From Coriobacteriales bacterium (GTDB taxonomy: Bacteria; Actinomycetota; Coriobacteriia; Coriobacteriales; UBA8131), in contig JAIRXA010000101.1 in NCBI GenBank assembly GCA_031268525.1, positions 1 to 35,437 on the forward strand: a stretch of DNA of 35,437 nucleotides, read 5' to 3'. This document shows positions 1 to 7,814 of this stretch, in pieces (positions within the stretch are counted from its first letter, which is position 1; the number at the start of each line of letters is the position of its first letter). The notes beneath the pieces are model-generated. The model did no database searches. It was not told the DNA's origin and saw nothing but the letters and a program-made list of their open reading frames with translations. A program made the translations under genes and the position numbers.

Positions 1-82
1 CGACGGAGATCGAGCGCACACCATCCATGCGCTCAGAGATGACCGTCACTCCGTTATCGAGGACCGTCTGTTGATAGAACAT
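1..82 (-). CDS. M16 family (insulinase-like) metallopeptidase, N-terminal fragment
   Basis: Only the first 27 codons are inside the window; the gene runs off the left edge. The minus strand from the ATG at 82-80 reads MFYQQTVLDNGVTVISERMD followed by GVRSISV. This is the typical opening of processing-peptidase-like M16 proteins (an LDNGxxVxxExMxxVRSxSV pattern). The zinc motif HxxEH would lie further downstream and is not visible. An in-frame TGA lies six codons before the ATG, so this start is firm; a GGAG lies just upstream. Its position directly downstream of pnp, 58 bp away, is the usual place for this peptidase in Gram-positive genomes. Which proteins it cleaves cannot be read from this fragment. 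Confidence 0.75.
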   Translation of the reverse strand, partial: MFYQQTVLDNGVTVISERMDGVRSISV

Positions 83-140
83 GGCTGCTCCAATCGTGCG
101 TCATGCGCATTCGGTGCGCGCCGACGATGCCCATGGACGC

Positions 141-2342
141 TCAGCGGCGACGGCGCGGCTTACGATCCTCGTCACTGCTGCCGCCACTGCTTCCGCGTTC
201 GTTGCTGCGCCCCGAATCAAAACGACGCTCACCACTGCGCTGGCCAGAATCCGATCCAGCAGGAGCCTCGGGTTTGTCCAGACTGTCGAGTGAGACCTTG
301 CCCTTGTCGTCGATGTCGATGATCTTCACACGCACCCTGTCGCCGATGGCGAGCACATCCTCGACCTTGCCGACACGCCCCTTGGCCACACGGCTGATAT
401 GCAGCAGACCATCCTTGCCGGGCAGCAGCTGTATGAAAGCACCGAAGCTCTGAATAGAGACGACCGTGCCCTGATATTCCTCGCCAATTTCGGGTACCTT
501 GATGATTTCCTCGATACGACGCCGAGCTTCCTCGCCACCGGTATCCCGTGAGGCGATATAGACGGTACCGTCCTCGGTAACCTCGATGGTGGCGCCGGTC
601 TCTTCCTGCAGGCCGCGAATGACCTTGCCGCCCGTGCCGATGACGTCGCGAATTTTGTCAGTCGGAATCTGGATTGAGATGATGCGCGGCGCGTGCTCGC
701 TGAGTTCGGCACGAGGAGCCGAGATCGCCTCGGCTATTTTATTGAGAATAAAAGCGCGCCCCGTCTTTGCCTGCGAGAGCGCAGAGGCAAGAATATCGAC
801 GGTCAGGCCGCGGGCCTTGTTGTCCATCTGCAGGGCCGTGATACCCTTTTCGGTACCGCAGACCTTGAAGTCCATGTCGCCGAGGAAATCCTCGACACCC
901 TGAATGTCGGAGAGAATGGCGACGCGCTCGCCTTCCTTGATCAGGCCCATCGCTATTCCGCTGACCGGGCGGGCAATGGGCACACCGGCGTCCATGAGTG
1001 CCAGGGATGAACCGCAGGCCGAAGCCATCGAGGACGAGCCATTCGATTCGGTGACCTCTGAGACGATTCGAATAGTGTAGGGGAAGTCGGCTTCAGCAGG
1101 TAAAACAGGCTGAAGAGCGCGCTCGGCAAGACGACCATGCCCGATCTCGCGGCGTTTGGGAGCGCCGAGGCGCCCTGCCTCGCCTGTGGAATAGGGCGGG
1201 AAATTGTAATGGTGGATATAGCGCTTGCCTGGGGCAGGATCGATGGTATCGAGCCGCTGCCATTCGTTGAGCATCCCGAGGGTGAGTACGCTGAGTACCT
1301 GAGTCTGCCCCCGCGTAAACAGGCCGGAGCCATGCGCACGTGGCAGAAAGCCCGGGGTGATGCTGATGGGACGAATCTCATCGACCGCACGCCCATCAAC
1401 ACGTTCTCCCGTTGAGAGCACCATCTCACGCATGGCCTTCTTCTCCAGACCTTTGAGTTGGGCTGCTATCTCTTTACTCCATGTGGCCTGATCCTCGGCA
1501 CTGAAGGTCTCTTTGATCTGCGCCTTCAGCAGAGAAACCTTCTCGGTGCGCGAGAGCTTGTCGGCGTCTTTGAGAGCGGCGCTCATCTGATCAAAATAGG
1601 GTGCCACGCGCTCAGCGATTTCGGGATTCGTGTCATCAAGGGGGTATTCCTTTGGCTCAGGCGCGACACGATCAACAAAACGCTGCTGGATGGCGCAAAA
1701 TTCGCCGATAACCTGTTGGCCAAAGGTCAGTGCGTCAAGGAGAATCTCTTCAGCGATCTCGTCAGCGCCCGCCTCGACCATCGAAATATAGTCGGCGGTA
1801 CCCGCAAGGGTCAATTCGAGATCGGAATCCTCTTCTTCGGCAAAGGTAGGGTTGACTATGAACTCGCCGGTCGTCTTGCTGCGGCCAATACGTACGCCCG
1901 CGACTGGTCCATCGAAGGGCACGCCGCCGAGGAGCAGCGCCGCTGATGCGCCCATGATCGAGATGACGTCCGGCTGATTGACCTGATCGGCGGACAGGGT
2001 TGTCGCGACAATATGGACCTCGTTGCGGAATCCCTCGGGAAAGCCGGGGCGGATGGGACGATCAATCATGCGCGCAGACAGCGTACCCTTGTCCGAGGGA
2101 CGCGATTCGCGCTTCAGATAGCCGCCGGGAATGCGTCCAACCGCATACATACGCTCAACGAAATCGACCGTCAGTGGGAAGAAATCGTAGTCCTTGCGTT
2201 CGTTTGAGACGACAGCCGTAAGCAACATGATGGTGTCACCCTGGGTGACGACAACCGCGCCGGTCGCCTGACGCGCGACCTCACCGGTCGTCAGCGTGTA
2301 TTCCTTACCGTAGAGCTCAAAACTTTCTGTGATCTTTGTCAT
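141..2342 (-). CDS. pnp: Polyribonucleotide nucleotidyltransferase (PNPase)
   Basis: PNPase degrades RNA 3' to 5' by phosphorolysis and works in mRNA turnover. The 733-residue product has the family layout: two RNase PH-like domains (about 1-215 and 305-545) joined by an alpha-helical linker, a KH domain (about 556-615, with GTGGKVIRG at 569-577) and an S1 domain (about 620-688). The C-terminal 40 residues are rich in Arg, Gly and Ser (ending KPRRRRR-like), a basic tail common in actinobacterial PNPases. I chose the ATG at 2342 because AGAGGAAGAG lies about 12 nt upstream and homology starts at once (MTKITESFEL). The open frame extends 28 codons further, but that part overlaps the leader hairpin and looks non-coding. 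It follows rpsO, the classic arrangement. Confidence 0.97.
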   Translation of the reverse strand: MTKITESFELYGKEYTLTTGEVARQATGAVVVTQGDTIMLLTAVVSNERKDYDFFPLTVDFVERMYAVGRIPGGYLKRESRPSDKGTLSARMIDRPIRPGFPEGFRNEVHIVATTLSADQVNQPDVISIMGASAALLLGGVPFDGPVAGVRIGRSKTTGEFIVNPTFAEEEDSDLELTLAGTADYISMVEAGADEIAEEILLDALTFGQQVIGEFCAIQQRFVDRVAPEPKEYPLDDTNPEIAERVAPYFDQMSAALKDADKLSRTEKVSLLKAQIKETFSAEDQATWSKEIAAQLKGLEKKAMREMVLSTGERVDGRAVDEIRPISITPGFLPRAHGSGLFTRGQTQVLSVLTLGMLNEWQRLDTIDPAPGKRYIHHYNFPPYSTGEAGRLGAPKRREIGHGRLAERALQPVLPAEADFPYTIRIVSEVTESNGSSSMASACGSSLALMDAGVPIARPVSGIAMGLIKEGERVAILSDIQGVEDFLGDMDFKVCGTEKGITALQMDNKARGLTVDILASALSQAKTGRAFILNKIAEAISAPRAELSEHAPRIISIQIPTDKIRDVIGTGGKVIRGLQEETGATIEVTEDGTVYIASRDTGGEEARRRIEEIIKVPEIGEEYQGTVVSIQSFGAFIQLLPGKDGLLHISRVAKGRVGKVEDVLAIGDRVRVKIIDIDDKGKVSLDSLDKPEAPAGSDSGQRSGERRFDSGRSNERGSSGGSSDEDRKPRRRR

Positions 2343-2411
2343 AAATTTTTCTTCTCTTCCTCTTTGACCTCTTGTCATGATATGCAAGACCTGATGGTTT
2401 TTGACCATGGG

Positions 2412-2476
2412 CAGAAAGCCCGACATGCATCCGGCGTGTGCAGGAACTACCTACAGAATGTTGGCAGGGCTTTCTG
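2412..2476 (-). promoter_or_regulatory. Leader stem upstream of pnp, possible RNase III / autoregulation site
   Basis: In the 149-nt rpsO-pnp gap the minus strand carries CAGAAAGCCC (2476-2467) and its perfect complement GGGCTTTCTG (2421-2412), separated by 45 nt. In enterobacteria a long leader stem between rpsO and pnp is cut by RNase III and used by PNPase for autocontrol; a similar role here is inference. No T-run follows, so it does not look like an intrinsic terminator. Confidence 0.45.
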
Positions 2477-2491
2477 GCGTGATCGAGGTCA

Positions 2492-2767
2492 TCAGATATT
2501 GTCGCGAATGCCGAGCTTGGCGATTAATTCACGGTAAACCGTAATATCACTCTTCTTGATGTAGGTTAACAGGCGACGACGCTTACCAACAAGCATCAGC
2601 AGCCCACGGCGGGTATGATGGTCCTTTTTGTGCACCTTGAGATGTTCGGTAAGATCTTTGATGCGTTGGGTGAGCAGTGCGACCTGAACCTCTGCGGATC
2701 CGGAATCCTTTGCATCCTTACCAAACTCCGCAATGATTTCGGCCGTTCTCTCCTTGCTCAGCGGCAT
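2492..2767 (-). CDS. rpsO: 30S ribosomal protein S15
   Basis: S15 is a primary 16S rRNA-binding protein of the small-subunit platform. The 91-residue product starts MPLSKERTAEIIAEFGK and contains the diagnostic HHTRRGLLMLVGKRRRLL stretch. Its length is close to the usual 89. AGAAAGGTGG just before the ATG is a good ribosome binding site. It lies 92 nt after recO and 149 nt before pnp. A small hairpin (TGGAG/CTCCA, 6-nt loop, near 2815-2830) sits in its leader, which could contribute to the S15 autoregulation known elsewhere, but this is weak evidence. I could not find a convincing promoter, so it may be partly read from recO. Confidence 0.97.
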   Translation of the reverse strand: MPLSKERTAEIIAEFGKDAKDSGSAEVQVALLTQRIKDLTEHLKVHKKDHHTRRGLLMLVGKRRRLLTYIKKSDITVYRELIAKLGIRDNI

Positions 2768-2859
2768 GGTTCCACCTTCTTTCTGATTCGCCCTGAGCTG
2801 AGAGGTGCGCTGGTGGAGGCGTCACTCCAAGCAAAGGGCATTAACATAACCTTTACAGT

Positions 2860-3729
2860 CTACCCCAGTTTGAGCAGGAAGTCGAGGGACTTGAGCCTGA
2901 TGTTGAGGTGAATACTCAACCATTCACCCGCCAGACGCAGCAGCCCAGGCCCTGCCTGCGATTCCTCGCCGTGTGCCAGTGGTTCCAAATCGATGAATCG
3001 GGAACCGATCAGAGCCCTGATCCACTCGATCCTGTCGGCGCCCGGCAAGGCATCCTCGCCTCCCCCACCCTGTTCACAACATTCTGAGCAGATCGCTCCG
3101 CCCTGAGTCAGAGAGAATGCGAACACGCCTGGGTTCCGGACGGCCAAATTTTCAGAGGAAGCCTCCTGCGGCGCAAAGGGTGTAGGGGCATGGAGACTCT
3201 CGTGAGACGGGGTGGTACCTTCAGTACGTCGCACGATGAGTTTGCGCCCGCAGCGGATGCACTCTCCAAGCTGTGGGGCAAAGCCCAGTTGAGCGGACAT
3301 CTTCCAGAGAGCTGCCGCACAGATCAAGGCAATGCCATTCTCCCCCACGGCGCCAACACAACGCAGCGCCTCCACACTCAGAGGAAAAAGCCGTGGCTCC
3401 TCCATGCCATCACGTGTCGCCTTCTCCAGAAACTCGACGATGATAGCGGCGCCGGCGGAGTGGAGCACGTCGCTTCGTACCTGTTGATTGCTGGTGATTC
3501 CCTGCGATTCGGTGATGATGTCAAGACCTTTGCTTCGGTAGACTAAAACGCGCGCGACCGAATAGAGCTCCAGATTTGAGCCAAGACGGCTGCCGGGCCT
3601 GCGAGCTCCCTTGGCGACCGCCCTGACCTGCACACCCTCATCGCTGAAACCCGTGATGATCAGATCGGTCTCGCCGAGCTTCGTTTTGCGCAGCACCAGA
3701 AGAGTGATAGGTTCTGTAGGCCGTGCCAT
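2860..3729 (-). CDS. recO: DNA repair protein RecO
   Basis: RecO loads RecA on SSB-coated single-stranded DNA together with RecR. The N-terminal OB-fold is recognisable (TLLVLRKTKLGETDLIITGF, then VRAVAKGARRPGSR). The C-terminal half contains a CIRCGRK pair and an ICSECC pair that would bind zinc, though separated by a longer low-homology stretch than usual (about 45 residues rich in Ser, Thr and Pro). The length of 289 is slightly above the family's usual 240-260 because of that stretch. The start ATG directly abuts the era stop (TAG-ATG), so the two are almost certainly translated from one message. era-recO adjacency is typical of Gram-positive bacteria. Confidence 0.93.
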   Translation of the reverse strand: MARPTEPITLLVLRKTKLGETDLIITGFSDEGVQVRAVAKGARRPGSRLGSNLELYSVARVLVYRSKGLDIITESQGITSNQQVRSDVLHSAGAAIIVEFLEKATRDGMEEPRLFPLSVEALRCVGAVGENGIALICAAALWKMSAQLGFAPQLGECIRCGRKLIVRRTEGTTPSHESLHAPTPFAPQEASSENLAVRNPGVFAFSLTQGGAICSECCEQGGGGEDALPGADRIEWIRALIGSRFIDLEPLAHGEESQAGPGLLRLAGEWLSIHLNIRLKSLDFLLKLG

Positions 3730-4662
3730 CTAGAGGCCCTCGCCATATCCGAAGCGGCGTATCTGATTGACGTCACGTCGCCAGTTCTTACGAACCTTGA
3801 CGCGCAAATCCAAAAAGACCCTTGAGCCGAGCAGGTTCTCCAGATCGAGACGTGCTTCTGTGCCAAAGCGTTTGATGCGCTGTCCCCCCTTACCGATGAT
3901 GATGCCTTTCTGCGATTCGTGCTCAACATAGATCAACGCGCGCACCGAGACCAGTTTGCGTCTGCGATCCTGTTCCAGCTCCTCAACCACCACCCCAATG
4001 GCATGGGGCACCTCCTCATGGGTGCCAAGCAGGAGTTTCTCGCGGATAAACTCGGCGATGAGCACCTCAAGAGGTTGATCGCTTGTCATGTCGGGCGAAA
4101 ACCAACGAGGCCCCTCGGGCAACATCGTCTGCGCCACCTGGAGAAAAGCTGCGACGTTCTCCCCCCGAAGGGCGCTCAGTGCGACGATGGCGTCAAAGGG
4201 CGCGGCATTGCGTTGGGCATGGCGGCAAGCAGCCTCAATCTGCCCTTCGATGCATGCCTCGTCGACCAGGTCGGTCTTCGTCACCACGAGCATCCGCTGC
4301 GCCGTAGTGCTTACGAGCGCATCCAAAACCCACTCATCACCCGTCCCAAAAGGCGCTGAGGCATCGAGCACGAAGGCGACGATATCAACGGATTCGAGCG
4401 CCTTTGCCGCCGAACGATTGAGCTCCTCACCTAAAACGTCATGCGGCTTATGGACGCCGGGCGTATCGACGAGGATCAGCTGGTAGGCATCATCATTGAC
4501 GATCGCGCGGAAGCGATGACGGGTAGTCTGGGGGGTATCCGAAACGATGGCGACCTTATGCCCGACAAGGGCATTGATCAGGGTTGATTTCCCGGCATTT
4601 GGCCGCCCGGTCAGGGTGAGAAAGCCGGAGCGAAAGGGCACGGGAGTCGAGTCATCGGTCAT
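3730..4662 (-). CDS. era: GTPase Era, 16S rRNA-binding assembly factor
   Basis: Era is an essential GTPase that binds the 3' end of 16S rRNA during 30S maturation. Seen: G1 GRPNAGKST (19-27), G2 region TPQTTRH, G3 DTPGVH, G4 TKTD, and a C-terminal KH domain with IIIGKGGQRIKR. The length of 310 matches the family. The start is the ATG at 4662, which overlaps the dgkA stop as ATGA; a second ATG three codons upstream (4671) is possible. The longer open frame upstream is antisense-like, low-homology sequence and is the dgkA coding region read in another frame. It sits in the ybeY-dgkA-era-recO run found in many Firmicutes and Actinobacteria. Confidence 0.97.
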   Translation of the reverse strand: MTDDSTPVPFRSGFLTLTGRPNAGKSTLINALVGHKVAIVSDTPQTTRHRFRAIVNDDAYQLILVDTPGVHKPHDVLGEELNRSAAKALESVDIVAFVLDASAPFGTGDEWVLDALVSTTAQRMLVVTKTDLVDEACIEGQIEAACRHAQRNAAPFDAIVALSALRGENVAAFLQVAQTMLPEGPRWFSPDMTSDQPLEVLIAEFIREKLLLGTHEEVPHAIGVVVEELEQDRRRKLVSVRALIYVEHESQKGIIIGKGGQRIKRFGTEARLDLENLLGSRVFLDLRVKVRKNWRRDVNQIRRFGYGEGL

Positions 4663-5051
4663 AGCGTCCATCCGCCTATCCGAACAAGGGCTGTTGCGAA
4701 GATGATCAGACCGACAAGAGCGGCGCCGATGGCCAGTAGGAGAACCATGCCCGCAGCGGCATCCTTGGCGATCTTTGCCAGAGGATGTATCTCGGGCGAG
4801 ATGCTGTCGACAAGCGCCTCGATACCGGTGTTGAGCGTCTCGGCAGCCAAAACCATGACGATGCAGATGATGATTGCAGCCCACTCGGGACCCGTCAGTC
4901 GCAGCAGGGCGCTCGCCACGAGCACAAGGAGGGCTATCACCAGATGGATACGCATGTTGCGCTGCGTACGCACCGTATGAACGATACCCGACAATGCGTA
5001 GCCAAAAGCCGCACGGAGAGTCCTGCGTCTATCGGGGCGCTCAGAACTCAT
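4659..5051 (-). CDS. dgkA: Diacylglycerol/undecaprenol kinase family membrane protein
   Basis: Small integral membrane kinase of the prokaryotic DagK family; Gram-positive members mainly phosphorylate undecaprenol to recycle the cell-wall lipid carrier. The 130 residues show three hydrophobic segments (about 35-51, 57-70, 98-118) and the family signatures AAETLNTGIEALVD and KIAKDAAAGMVLL, which hold the metal- and nucleotide-binding acidic residues. A strong ribosome binding site (GGGAGGG) precedes the ATG. The start overlaps ybeY by 11 nt and the stop overlaps era by 4 nt, which indicates translational coupling. Substrate choice (lipid carrier or diacylglycerol) cannot be read from sequence alone. 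Confidence 0.92.
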   Translation of the reverse strand: MSSERPDRRRTLRAAFGYALSGIVHTVRTQRNMRIHLVIALLVLVASALLRLTGPEWAAIIICIVMVLAAETLNTGIEALVDSISPEIHPLAKIAKDAAAGMVLLLAIGAALVGLIIFATALVRIGGWTL

Positions 5052-5538
5052 CCGGCGTACCCTCCCGCTTCAGCTCACACAGGGAAAAATACTCATCCTC
5101 GCGCGCCTCCATTGCCTGTGCATCCTCTTTGTTCAGATGATCATGGCCGAGCAGATGGAGGATGCCGTGAATGACCAGTATCCATAACTCCTCTTCAAGA
5201 CTGACTTCCTCCTGCAAGGCACGTGTACGGGCAAGCTCGGGGCAGATGACGATGTCTCCGAGCACCACCGTCTCCGCTTCCTGATCGCCCGACGCCTCCC
5301 CCTCAAAGGCAGCCTCTGACGTATCGGGGGCATCGCATTCGAATGAGAGCACGTCGGTTGCCTCGGGTCTGTCGCGGTAGACGGCATTGAGTGTTGTGAT
5401 CTCTTCGACCGTGACGAAGGAGAGGGAGACTTCGAGTGCCTCTGCCATGCCTTCGCGCTCGAGAACGAAGCGTGCGAGATCGACAACATGCTCAAGAGGC
5501 AGAGCCTCGCCGCTGCGATTGTCGATTTGGATATCCAT
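5041..5538 (-). CDS. ybeY: Endoribonuclease YbeY, rRNA maturation factor
   Basis: YbeY is a metal-dependent RNase needed for 16S rRNA 3'-end maturation and ribosome quality control. The hallmark HGILHLLGHDH motif (residues 124-134) supplies the three zinc-binding histidines. TDVLSF (61-66) and the LGDIVICPE strand (93-101) are also typical. An acidic insert (about 70-90, Glu/Asp/Ser-rich) lies between those two conserved strands and makes the protein a little longer (165 residues) than most. It starts with an ATG overlapping the phoH stop (TGATG) and overlaps dgkA by 11 nt. The phoH-ybeY pair is conserved widely. Confidence 0.95.
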   Translation of the reverse strand: MDIQIDNRSGEALPLEHVVDLARFVLEREGMAEALEVSLSFVTVEEITTLNAVYRDRPEATDVLSFECDAPDTSEAAFEGEASGDQEAETVVLGDIVICPELARTRALQEEVSLEEELWILVIHGILHLLGHDHLNKEDAQAMEAREDEYFSLCELKREGTPDEF

Positions 5539-6497
5539 CAGGCGCCCCCGCCGTTTTCCCCGGCGTCATAGGCGGCAACAATCCGCTGTACGAGTGAGTG
5601 CCGCACGACATCCTTGCCACTGAGGTCGACGAAGGCGATGTCGGCCACACCCGTAAGGATGGAACGCACGCTTGCGAGACCCGAGACGTTTTTGGGCAGG
5701 TCAAGCTGAGTGATGTCGCCCGTAATAACCATCTTCGAGCCAAAGCCAAGACGCGTGAGAAACATCTTCATCTGCTCGGCGGTGGTGTTTTGAGCCTCGT
5801 CGAGGATGATGAAGCTGTCATTGAGCGTACGCCCGCGCATGAAGGCCAAAGGCGCGATTTCGATAACGCCCTGTTCGATATAGGCGTTTCCGCGCTCCAT
5901 GTCGGTCATATCAAAAAGCGCGTCGTACAGCGGGCGGATGTAGGGGTCGATCTTCTCGTTGATGGTCCCCGGCAAAAAGCCGAGCGACTCGCCAGCTTCG
6001 ACGACGGGGCGGGTGAGGATGACGCGGCCGACCTCCTTACGCTTCAATGCGGCGACCGCCATCGCCATCGCGAGGTAGGTCTTACCGGTACCCGCCGGAC
6101 CGATGGCAAAGGTGACCGTGTTGCTGCGTATGGCGTCAACATAGCGTTTCTGGCCAGCGGTCTTGGCACGAATGGCCTTGCCTCGATAGGTAAGAAGAAT
6201 GTCCTCGCGCAGAATGGATGGCGTAAACTCGCCGTTGCGAATCAGATCGATGGATTGCGCGAGTTCCTCCGGGGTAATCTCGCAACCCCCATCAACCATC
6301 TTCATCATGTCGGCAAACAATGCCGTAAGTATCTGTATCTCCAGTGCGTCTCCACCGATGTCGATACGATTACCCCGCAGGGTGATGTGTGCGTCGAATC
6401 GATCCTCGATCGTTCGTAATAAAGAGTCGTTGACACCAACGAGGCGCGCAACATCAAGATGCTCGGGAATGGTCAGCGATACCTGGGTGAAATCCAA
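5538..6497 (-). CDS. PhoH-like ATPase (YbeZ)
   Basis: PhoH/YbeZ proteins are P-loop ATPases with a predicted RNA helicase role, usually encoded next to YbeY and acting with it on ribosomes. Seen: Walker A GPAGTGKT (133-140), Walker B FIILDEAQNTT (229-239), and the conserved LTRPVVEAGESLGFLPG stretch (161-177). The N-terminal 60 residues form the KH-like domain of this subfamily. The 319-residue length is typical. Translation starts at a TTG (6497-6495), supported by AAGGAG five nt upstream; no ATG fits. The gene begins 9 nt after mtaB and ends by overlapping ybeY. Confidence 0.93.
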   Translation of the reverse strand: MDFTQVSLTIPEHLDVARLVGVNDSLLRTIEDRFDAHITLRGNRIDIGGDALEIQILTALFADMMKMVDGGCEITPEELAQSIDLIRNGEFTPSILREDILLTYRGKAIRAKTAGQKRYVDAIRSNTVTFAIGPAGTGKTYLAMAMAVAALKRKEVGRVILTRPVVEAGESLGFLPGTINEKIDPYIRPLYDALFDMTDMERGNAYIEQGVIEIAPLAFMRGRTLNDSFIILDEAQNTTAEQMKMFLTRLGFGSKMVITGDITQLDLPKNVSGLASVRSILTGVADIAFVDLSGKDVVRHSLVQRIVAAYDAGENGGGA

Positions 6498-6506
6498 AAC
6501 TGCTCC

Positions 6507-7766
6507 TTACTCAGAAAGGGGTTCTGCTCGTATCAGGGTATCACGCACGACCTCAAAACGCATCAGCATGAGGCTGCCCGTTTGTAGGTTCATCGGCACA
6601 CGCACCCTCTGGTAGCTCTCGCTTCTCCCCCATCCGCCGCCTTCGACGAGAACCCACTCACGACTGCCCGCTCGCGTCGAGACGTCGGCACGGGCAAGCT
6701 CCCTTGCAAGTGCCCGCATCTCACGGGCGCGATGGGCAAGGAGCCGGGCGTCAATCTGATCGGTGCGTGCGGCAGCCGATGTTGTCCTGCGTGCCGAAAA
6801 ACGAAAGACGTGCATACGCGAAAAAGCCATTTCACGGCAAAAAGCGATACTACTCGCATGATCGCTTTCACTTTCACCGGGGAAGCCGCAGATCACATCG
6901 GTCGTCAATCCCAACTGCGGCAGGAGTGTGCGCGCCAACATGATGTGTTCACGAAAGAAAGCGGTGTCGTAGGGGCGACTCATCTCCTTCAGGGTCCTGT
7001 CCGAGCCACTTTGCAGGGGCAGATGCAGATGCGCGCAGATTCTCCCACGAGAGGCCGCCATCAGAGACAACAGCTCCTCCGTCGCATACTGTGGTTCCAG
7101 AGAGGAGAGTCTGAACCGAAGGCCATGACAGACAGACAGCAATTCTTCCAGCAGTTTACTGAGATCGCGACCCCCTGAAACATACTGCCCGATGTTGACG
7201 CCGGTGAGTACGATTTCGCGCACACCGGCACGCTCGGCTGTCTGGGCCTGCCCAAGGATTGTGGAAAGCGATTCACTGCGCGAAGGACCTCGTGCCTGCG
7301 TGACAATACAGTAGGAACAGGAGCAATCGCAACCGTCCTGAATTTTGATACCCAGGCGTGTTGGAAAGGCTGCCGTACTGCGGATCAAGGTCTCATCACA
7401 CTCGGTGCACGGTGCTTCACTCTGCGTGCATACCAGAGTCTTTGCCCGCTCCAGAGCTCGCAGACGGTCGGGCTCGACGATGACCCGTGCGCCCAGACGC
7501 GCATAGTCCGCCTGTTCTAAAGCGACCGCACAGCCGGTCACGATGACGGGGGTGTCTGCCCTTGCGGCAAGCGCCTGCCGTACGGCCTTGCGAGTCTTCG
7601 CGTCCGCCTCGCCCGTCACGGTGCAGCTGTTCACCAGCACGACTGAAGCCTCGGCAAGAGGCACCGAGCATGCCCCTGCCGCAAGGAGGGCGGCGGCCAT
7701 CGTGTCCGACTCCACGCGATTGACCTTACAGCCCAGATTGTGGATGTAAAAGCCCTTATTCAACAC
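6507..7766 (-). CDS. mtaB: tRNA (N6-L-threonylcarbamoyladenosine-37-C2) methylthiotransferase MtaB
   Basis: Radical-SAM enzyme that adds a methylthio group to t6A37 of ANN-decoding tRNAs. The N-terminal UPF0004 domain carries the three cysteines for the auxiliary cluster (C13 in LGCKVN, C48 in NSCTVTG, C79 in TGCAV). The radical-SAM CxxxCxxC motif is C146, C150 and C153 (CDCSCSYC). A TRAM-like RNA-binding end (REWVLVEGG to VRVPM) closes the 419-residue protein. The KVNRVES and CDCSCSYCIVTQARG wording favours MtaB over MiaB. The start is a GTG inside a duplicated 20-bp unit; the preceding copy supplies TAAGGG about 8 nt upstream as ribosome binding site. See the repeat at 7751-7814 for how this junction arose. 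Confidence 0.93.
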   Translation of the reverse strand: MLNKGFYIHNLGCKVNRVESDTMAAALLAAGACSVPLAEASVVLVNSCTVTGEADAKTRKAVRQALAARADTPVIVTGCAVALEQADYARLGARVIVEPDRLRALERAKTLVCTQSEAPCTECDETLIRSTAAFPTRLGIKIQDGCDCSCSYCIVTQARGPSRSESLSTILGQAQTAERAGVREIVLTGVNIGQYVSGGRDLSKLLEELLSVCHGLRFRLSSLEPQYATEELLSLMAASRGRICAHLHLPLQSGSDRTLKEMSRPYDTAFFREHIMLARTLLPQLGLTTDVICGFPGESESDHASSIAFCREMAFSRMHVFRFSARRTTSAAARTDQIDARLLAHRAREMRALARELARADVSTRAGSREWVLVEGGGWGRSESYQRVRVPMNLQTGSLMLMRFEVVRDTLIRAEPLSE

Positions 7767-7814
7767 GTCCAGCCCTTATTCAACACGTCCGAAAACCCCT
7801 ATTCCACACGTTCG
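7751..7814 (-). repeat. Tandem repeat of the rsmE stop / mtaB start junction
   Basis: Two exact 20-bp copies (plus strand AGCCCTTATTCAACACGTCC, 7751-7770 and 7771-7790) are followed by a degenerate third copy at about 7794-7813 (16 of 20 identical). On the minus strand each unit contains both a CGT-GTT-GAA-TAA (R-V-E-stop) and a GTG-TTG-AAT-AAG-GGC (M-L-N-K-G), that is, the end of rsmE overlapping the start of mtaB. rsmE now stops in the degenerate copy and mtaB starts in the last copy. The middle copy encodes an orphan 8-codon frame (MLNKGWTC) ending across the mtaB start. Confidence 0.9.

Noticed and set aside
2343..2426. 28-codon upstream extension of pnp
   Set aside because: No homology, overlaps the leader inverted repeat, and the ATG at 2342 has a strong ribosome binding site and the conserved N-terminus.
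4663..4884. Longer Era with a His/Arg/Cys-rich N-terminal extension
   Set aside because: The extension is dgkA read in another frame; the ATG overlapping the dgkA stop gives the canonical Era length.
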